A stretch of 64,000 nt of DNA, taken from positions 930,001-994,000 of the forward strand of contig RSEE01000001.1 of NCBI GenBank assembly GCA_003971905.1, in the 5' to 3' direction. This DNA is from Moniliella sp. 'wahieum' (Eukaryota > Basidiomycota > Moniliellomycetes > Moniliellales > Moniliellaceae). Under the pieces are notes generated by a model. The model did not search any database. It saw only the letters and a list, made by a program, of their open reading frames with translations, and had not been told where the DNA came from. Both the position numbers and the translations under genes were made by a program. Shown here piece after piece: positions 57,821-64,000 of this stretch (its first letter is position 1; each line of letters opens with the position of its first letter).

Positions 57821-58991
57821 GGTGGTGGTGCAGGCTGAGCGTTGAGGTTGAGGGTTGAGGCAGGCAGATGTAGGGCGGCGGTGATGATGGATGAGGGGAG
57901 GCGATGCGGAGGGAGAGGGCGAATAAGCACGTGGGAGGACTGGGCCTGCTGGGGCCGGTTGGCGTTGTGCGGCGGCCGGTGGTTGGGCGGGTAATCACCG
58001 CGGTGCCTGGGCGCAACCAGGAGGAAAAAGCATTGAGTGCAACTGTGCGGCTGCGACTGATTGCAGTGGTAAACGTTAAACGCTGAAGAGTGAAGCGTGA
58101 AGATTGAAGATTGAATATTGAAGATTGACGCTTCAACTTGGCTGTAACTGCAACGTACCTTTCTTTGATCCGCCCGCCTCAGGCTGGCCAGCCAATGATT
58201 TATGACGCGGACTCAGCCGCAGCCGGCTGCTCCAACCGGGCCCAGCGCTGAGGCACTGCGGCTCAGCGCTCGTCCGACCTTCAAGCTTCACCTTCCGTCC
58301 CGCGTCCGTTGCGCGTGTCCGCCTGAGCTCAACTCGTTCTCAGGACTAGTCAGTCCACGGGCTGATGGGGACCAGGGAGGGACTGCCGAGTGGCGCGTAG
58401 CGAAGTGACTACTGTGACTTGCGAAGCTTCCGAGTGACTCGTAGCTCTCGTGCCCAGCGTTGCTCCGAGGCGGCCGCGCCACCCACCGGCCACGGCCACG
58501 GACCACCTGCCTCGTCTCGCGCTCTCTCCCACGCACCGTGCATGCTGGCTTGCGCACCATCCACACGGCGACGAAGCATCCGTCCCCGAATGTGACGTCA
58601 ACCTTCAAGCTGCACACATGAAACGGCTGCTCCCGCACACCACGACAGGAGACACCTGCGCCCAGCCGCATGGCGCTTGGCTGGTTGGGCCGCCCACAGT
58701 TCCGCTTCGGCCGTCCTAGTTCCTAGTCCCTAGCTCGCATTCATGCATCATGCAATCATGCACCCCAGCACACATCCCATCCCACCCTGGCCTACATCCC
58801 CCCCCATCCAGTAACCACCAATGTACGTCTGCCCGCCACCCATCCGGCCTCAGAACCACTGCCATGCCATCCATCGCCGCAGATACAAGTGCTGGGCTCG
58901 TAGCTGCCAGTCTATTCGTAGCGCCCTCTCTCCCCCGCCGCTGCTGACAGAACGATCCCATTCAACGCGCAGGCGGCAGACGCACGACAGG
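57821..58991. other. Intergenic with seven-unit GAAGATT array
   Basis: 1.17 kb between two minus-strand genes. It holds the promoter of the AF4-like candidate and the 3' UTR of the next gene. The array at 58085-58133 is the longest 7-bp array here after 33410. CTCAGCGCT/GCTCAGCGCT words lie near 58240-58270. Confidence 0.5.
58085..58133. repeat. 7-bp array, GAAGATT type (7 units)
   Basis: Units GAAGAGT, GAAGCGT, GAAGATT, GAAGATT, GAATATT, GAAGATT, GACGCTT lie at exact 7-base steps. Only one unit holds a full palindrome (AATATT), so this array has drifted from, or predates, the palindromic state. Confidence 0.85.
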
Positions 58992-61900
58992 CTAGTCGTC
59001 GGTATACGTCTTTTGCTGGATCACCACCCGCGTCCGCTTGAGCTTGTCGGCCACCTTCTTGTCCAGCGGCCCCGCCGACTCGGGCAAGTTGCCCATCCGA
59101 TCCAGCGGCACAAGCTGCCACATCCAAACGTCAGCAACCTCCGCATCCCATCCTCTCGCCCCCCAGGCGCACACACAACCACAACCACAACCACACGCAA
59201 ACCACAACGTACCGGATGCATCAAGAGACTCTTGTGTGGCCTGGCGCGCGCGCAAGTAGTAGCCACGGGTGCCGGCGCCGCGTCAGGAGTCATGCACGCT
59301 GGCAAGCTGCTCGAAGCGTACTTGTCTGCCGGACCTACAAACAGTTCCGGTGCCCAGCGCACCGCCTTGGCCTTGTAAGGTCTCAAGGGCGAACAGTACA
59401 CCGACGTTTCTCCTGCGCCCAGGCGATGGCGCCGCCGCCGTTCCCCAAATTCATCCTCGTACCACTCCCCCGCCTGCGTGTCGGAGGGAGTGTCCGAATC
59501 GCGCTCGGGTTCCGTCCCCGGCTCAGGGGAAGGATGGAGAGCAGCACGGCGGTGGGCGGCACGTGCGTCGCGCTCGGCCATCGCTTGCTCCTTGGTCGGC
59601 TGGCCTAGGCGCGGGATGTGCGCCGAGGGGGACGGAGGCCGTGGACGGTCGAGAAGCAGCGGACGAAAGTCGAGGTGCACGGCAACCTTTTCGTTGCGCC
59701 GCGTGTTGGCATTGGTGAGACGGGTGAGTTCGGTTTTGCTCAGTGGCAAGACCCCGTCACGATACTTTTCGCACGTACACTCGACGCTGGTACGACCGTC
59801 GACGACGGGACGCGTTTCGCTCCATCTCGGGCGTACTGCGAATTCTCACGGCGCGTACCGGACGCGAAGAGACCATGGTCTCCTTGGCTGGTGAGGTGTC
59901 GGGGACAAACGGCGCATGGAGCGCCTTGCGAATCAGCGGCAACGATCCGGGCTCCCCCACCTCCGAGCTGGTGCTCAGGCCCATATCGCTCGAGGGAAGA
60001 CTGGGGGGCGTTGCGCTTTTGCTCCATCTCCATTTCCATCTCCATCTCCTTGTCCTTTTCTTTCTCTTTCTCCTTCTTCAACCCCGATGGGCCAACAAGA
60101 GCACGTGAAAAGGAGACTTCCCTACCTGCCGTTGCCTTGGCCGCCTTGGCTGCCTGCTCAGCCCGCCACTTGAGTCCGGCCACCCGAATCACCGTCTTAC
60201 CCTGGCCACGTCCACTGTCCATCGTAGTCGGGAGCAAGGGCAAGGTGTGCACCTCGATAGGCGCCGCGCTCGATTCGGATCCCTTGGCATGCGAGTTGGC
60301 TGGTGCCAAGGTTGGCTTGCAAGGCGAGTGAAGCGGGACGCGTTGAGCGCGTCGTGAACCGACTGGTGCGGTGGCACAGACACGGCGCGCACCACGGCGG
60401 ACGGGATTCGGGGGTCGGACTGCGTTCGCCTCGCTGGAGGGGGGCGGGAGTCGATGGACCCGCTGCTGCCGGGGGGGATACAGGGCGGGTTGCCGTAGGC
60501 TCGTCCACGGGGGGCACATCGCGACCCTCGTTCTCCTGCCGCTCGGTCCCAGATTCAGTCGGAAGCAAATCAGGCTCTTCCGTGGAGGGGGGCTTAGGAC
60601 AAGCTGGAGCTGCTTCCGCGCCGGGTGTCTCAACCTGGGAGAAAGAGGGAAGAGGGAGCGGAAGGTTGCAAGCTAGATCGGGCGTACGAGGAAGGGACGT
60701 TGCATCCTCCTGGTGCGTGGACAAACCCTGTGGCTGGGGCTGTTCCACCTCCTCTCCCTGACTGTCCGACTCTGGTTCCACGTCCCCCTTGGACAACGTA
60801 TCCACCCCAGACCCAGGTACTGGCGCAGTGTCTTCGTTCGGAACGGGAGGAGGGGAAGGGCACTCGGCCGGAAGGATCTGCTTACTCTCCTCCTTGTTCG
60901 ACACCATGGTCTCCCCCACTGGCGCACCAATAGGGCCTGGGGCTGCGGGGGCTCGGATGCGATGGGGTCGGCGCATGCAGCCGAAGGACGGTCCACTGCG
61001 GCTGCGCGCACAGAGGCGGAAACCGAGCCCGCCGGCCCGCATGCGCAGTGGAGGAGCCAACTTCCTTCTTTGCTCCAACCGGAGGGCGTAGATGCGAGCG
61101 GACGGGTTTAGTAGCATGACTCGGCACCCCAGCGGACGCGCTGGGGGTGCGCCGAGCCGGTTTGCTAGGCTGGATGCGAGGCAAACGACTGTTGCCCGCT
61201 TCGGTCGGCGGAAGCGAGGTGGAGACGCCGCCCATCTTGGTTCGTGGCTTGCTCGATCCTGTTCCCGCCAAGGTCCTCGCCACCGGGCCGAGACAGCCCG
61301 GCCAACGGCGTTAGCTTGGCCGGGCGACGCAACCCCAAGCCGTAGGAGCTGCGTGGCAGGCGCCACGGTTGAGGACAGAGGCAGCGGGTCGCAGATTGGC
61401 TGACAGGGGTCTTGATGGCGTCCGATGCGGGTGTGGAGACGGATCTGCCGTGCAAAGGAAGAGACCGTGGGGGCGCAGTGCGCGTTGGTAGGGAAGGGGC
61501 GACGGGGATGATTTGATCCGGGAGCCAGAGCGCCGAAGAACGGTGGTGGACAGGGTGGGCACCCTTGACGTTGACACGGACGCCGAAACGGAAGCTGAGC
61601 GCATCGTCGGTTTGCTCGTGGACGCTGCAGCGTTGCTGCGCGTGGCTCGGAGCGAAGGAAGCGCCGAATCATGGGCCGACGCAGGGTATCGGGCGGCTGG
61701 ACGACGAGCCGGAAGGGCACTCGCCATGCGCGAGGCCCCGGAGCCAGTTTTGGACACTGCACCAGGACGAGCAGGGCCGACCGATTGCCTGTGGCCAGCT
61801 TGGACCGCGGCGCAGGCAAGGCAGAGCGCGCAGCGGTGCTGCTGGTCCTGTCGAGGTTACGAGGGGAGGCGCAGCCGAAGAAGCTGAAGGTGGTGGTGTG

Positions 61901-64000
61901 CCTCCGCGAGCTAGACGGGCCCGCTTCGCTGGTCTGGCTAGCCCATCTGCGGCGGACTGATTGGATGGGATGGAACTTGTCGCCACAGGATCAGCCAACG
62001 GACTGTGTGCCTGATCCTCCAACGGTGCACTTGTTGCCTCAACTGGAACCGAAGGCGAGGCAGGCCGCTTCAACGATCTCCTCCTTCCGCGGTCGCGCGA
62101 AGGCGTCAAACCCACGTCAAGTTCCAAAGGTGGCGGCGTAGGGTTGGTGCCAGGTCAGGCTCCCCGCCCGTCCTCCCTGGTAAGAGCAGAGCAGGCTTGG
62201 AAGGGGATGCGGACCGAGCACGCTTCCGCCCCGGTGATTTGACCCGTTTGACCGGCGAAAGAGAACGGAGCAGGTTCTCGGACCAATCACGCAAAATGGC
62301 TCGGTCCGAGTACGGAGCAGGCGTGTGTTTCATCACGGACGCCCGCAATGGCGAGTTGAGGCTGCTGGCCAAAACGTTCACCTTGGCCTCGCCTTTGTTG
62401 GTGTGCGAAGGGGTCAGAGGTGTCCTCATTGACATACTGGGCATGGCATTCTCCTTGTCGTGCATGGCTTGCCGTAGAGCACTGGCACGCGCACGGGTCA
62501 CGGGCCCTGGGCTAGACGCAGCCATGCGAGGGCCAGGTGGGCTCCCCAGCGGGGGAGGATGGGGAGATCTGTTGTCGGAATGAGAAGGAAACAGATCCAT
62601 CTCTCTTTCTAATTCCTCCATTGGCAATTCAACAGGACGAACAGCGGCAGGCTTTCCCATTCCGGGGAGGAGAACATGCTCATGTCGTCAAATCCACCCT
62701 CAGGCGTAGGCGAGAGACAGGGTTGGAGAGAACGTTTGGCCAAGATAGCGGCAAAGTCAGGTACGCGACCAGGGACGTGAGGCCCAGAGAGCGTCTGCAG
62801 AAACCCTCGTAGGGAGTCTGTGACACCCTTGATCGAGAGTGAGAGAGAGAGGTTGGACTGCTCAGGGCCCAGGATTGGTACAGATCCGTGATTGATCTAA
62901 AGTCCTCCGAAGGAGAAGTTGCTGGTTGCACGGCGACCCGAAGGGGAGTAGGAGATTGAAGTGGCGTCTTGTCCAAGCTAGGGGGCGCAGCAATAGCACT
63001 GGCTTGCAGAAGGGTCGTCGGTGAGGGTGAGCAGATGGTCAGGTCTTGATCCGTTGCCACGGTCCCATCTGCGCATAAAGATGTCAGTTACCGTAACAAG
63101 GGTAGACAAAAGGGGGCATGGACACATACCGTCGGGAGATGGATTGAACCAATGGGCGACAGATTCGAGCATGCTCAAGTTGGCAGTTGCCCCAGGACCA
63201 TCGATAGAGCGAGAATGAGACTCATCAGCCATGAGTTGAGCTTCAAACATGGCCAAGGCATTCCACATAGGGGAAGAAACCTTGTCGTCATCCGAATCTG
63301 AGTCCAGCCCTTCGTCTGTGTCCAGCTCAGTTGAGCAATCCTCCTCCTCCTGCATCGGGCCAGCGTCGGACGTAGGCTCGAGCACCAAGTTATCGTGGTC
63401 CAGATGGGAATTCAGAGACCGAGAAGAGGGGCAGGGGAAAGGGGCCGAACGTCGTGGCTGACTAGGTCGTTCCCGATGGCTCTCCTCATCATCTTCTTGA
63501 CCATCTTGTTGACGTAAAAACATGGACGGATCCAACGTTCGGCGCCGGGCACGAGCAAAGTCCAGGCTGTCTCGACGCAAGCGGCGATGTGTACGGATAT
63601 GGGCTTCGGCACGCCAATCCTCTGTTCCCTCATTCTCGTCGTCTTTGTCCACTTCCTCGGGAACAGATTGAATCTCATCCTGCGTCCGCTCAACTTCCGA
63701 CTCTGTGGGAATGGAAGATGGAGGAAGCGGTGACTGTTCATCAGACAAGTTGGGCGGATGATTCAAGTGGACCGCACCGAGAGACGAGCGACCGGGACGG
63801 CGACTAGGTGCATCGCCAAAGTAGGTCACCGGCATGGACCTCCGGGATGAACGTCTCCATTTCCTGGAGCGAGTGGAAGAGGAGGTTGGGGCTGGGCAAG
63901 AGGGGGCGAATGCTGCTCGAGGTGAAGTACGATTAGGAACCGATAGTGTATGTTGAGGAGACTTGCGAGAATACGTCGATGCGATTGCCAACGAGTGACG
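58992..64000 (-). CDS. Very long disordered Ser/Pro-rich protein, 5' end outside window (partial)
   Basis: Coding signal runs almost without pause from the window end to TAG 58992-58994, more than 1,500 residues. Introns are supported at 63129-63069 (donor GTATGT, acceptor GCGCAG) and 59212-59115 (donor GTACGT, acceptor GGCAG). The N-terminal part has DSLDFARARRRTLDPSMF and an acidic stretch. The middle has SP/TP sites, basic clusters (KSPGRKRARSAS) and ILRDWSENLLRSLSPVKR. Near 60010-60080 a Glu/Lys/Met repeat (EKEKEKDKEMEMEMEMEQ) is encoded by a pyrimidine-rich tract. The C-terminal segment KAVRWAPELFVG ... LVPLDRMGNLPES ... KRTRVVIQQKTYTDD looks the most conserved. Many SP/TP and KR sites suit a cell-cycle or chromosome protein, but I do not recognise it. 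Frame changes are numerous. It could be two adjacent genes, although no gap is evident. Confidence 0.5.

Overview
The window looks like nuclear DNA of a filamentous or dimorphic fungus, most likely a basidiomycete and possibly Ustilaginomycotina. The class is inferred from gene content and intron style, not proven. Genes carry short spliceosomal introns (about 50-135 nt) with GTACGT/GTATGT/GTGCGT donors, CTRAY-like branch points and CAG/TAG acceptors. All recognisable proteins are eukaryotic and fungal: eIF4A, frequenin, ARPC5, Rad18, p24, Guf1, HMG-box, SET/TPR, GH32 and others. I saw no rRNA, tRNA, CRISPR array, intact transposon or virus-like element.

Layout. 1-716: 3' end of an acidic protein with a C-terminal membrane segment (+). 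1886-3821: SSUH2-like cysteine-rich zinc-finger protein (-). 8587-10124: acyltransferase-3 membrane protein (-). 12280-13816: family 2 glycosyltransferase (+). 18442-21717: secreted GH16-like domain fused to an acyltransferase-3 membrane domain (+). 22383-25286: SET/TPR protein (-). 25929-27944: YheT/ABHD-type hydrolase (+). 28466-29234: frequenin (+), fully intact. 31144-32533: two-HMG-box protein (+). 35618-36767: secreted alpha/beta hydrolase (+). 38394-39612: eIF4A (-). 40930-41689: p24 cargo receptor (-). 42093-43779: Rad18 (+). 44314-46031: RRM protein (-). 47106-47642: ARPC5 (+). 50071-52196: GH32 fructofuranosidase (+). 52911-55337: mitochondrial Guf1/EF4 (-). 56036-57820: possible AF4/Ebp1-like protein (-). 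58992-64000: a very long disordered protein cut by the window end (-).

How they may work together. Most genes are unrelated housekeeping genes. The exception is 8.6-21.7 kb, where two acyltransferase-3 proteins, a processive GT2 enzyme and a GH16-like domain lie together. This is a candidate block for making, acylating and remodelling a surface glycan.

Two window-wide properties matter. First, nearly every gene except frequenin is broken by one-base frame changes, often at homopolymers, and this includes essential eIF4A. These are best read as assembly indels, so no gene is called a pseudogene here. Second, the long intergenic stretches are strewn with short 7-bp-period arrays. Each is usually a 6-bp palindrome plus one extra base, with a different palindrome at each locus. 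This is the most unusual signal in the window.
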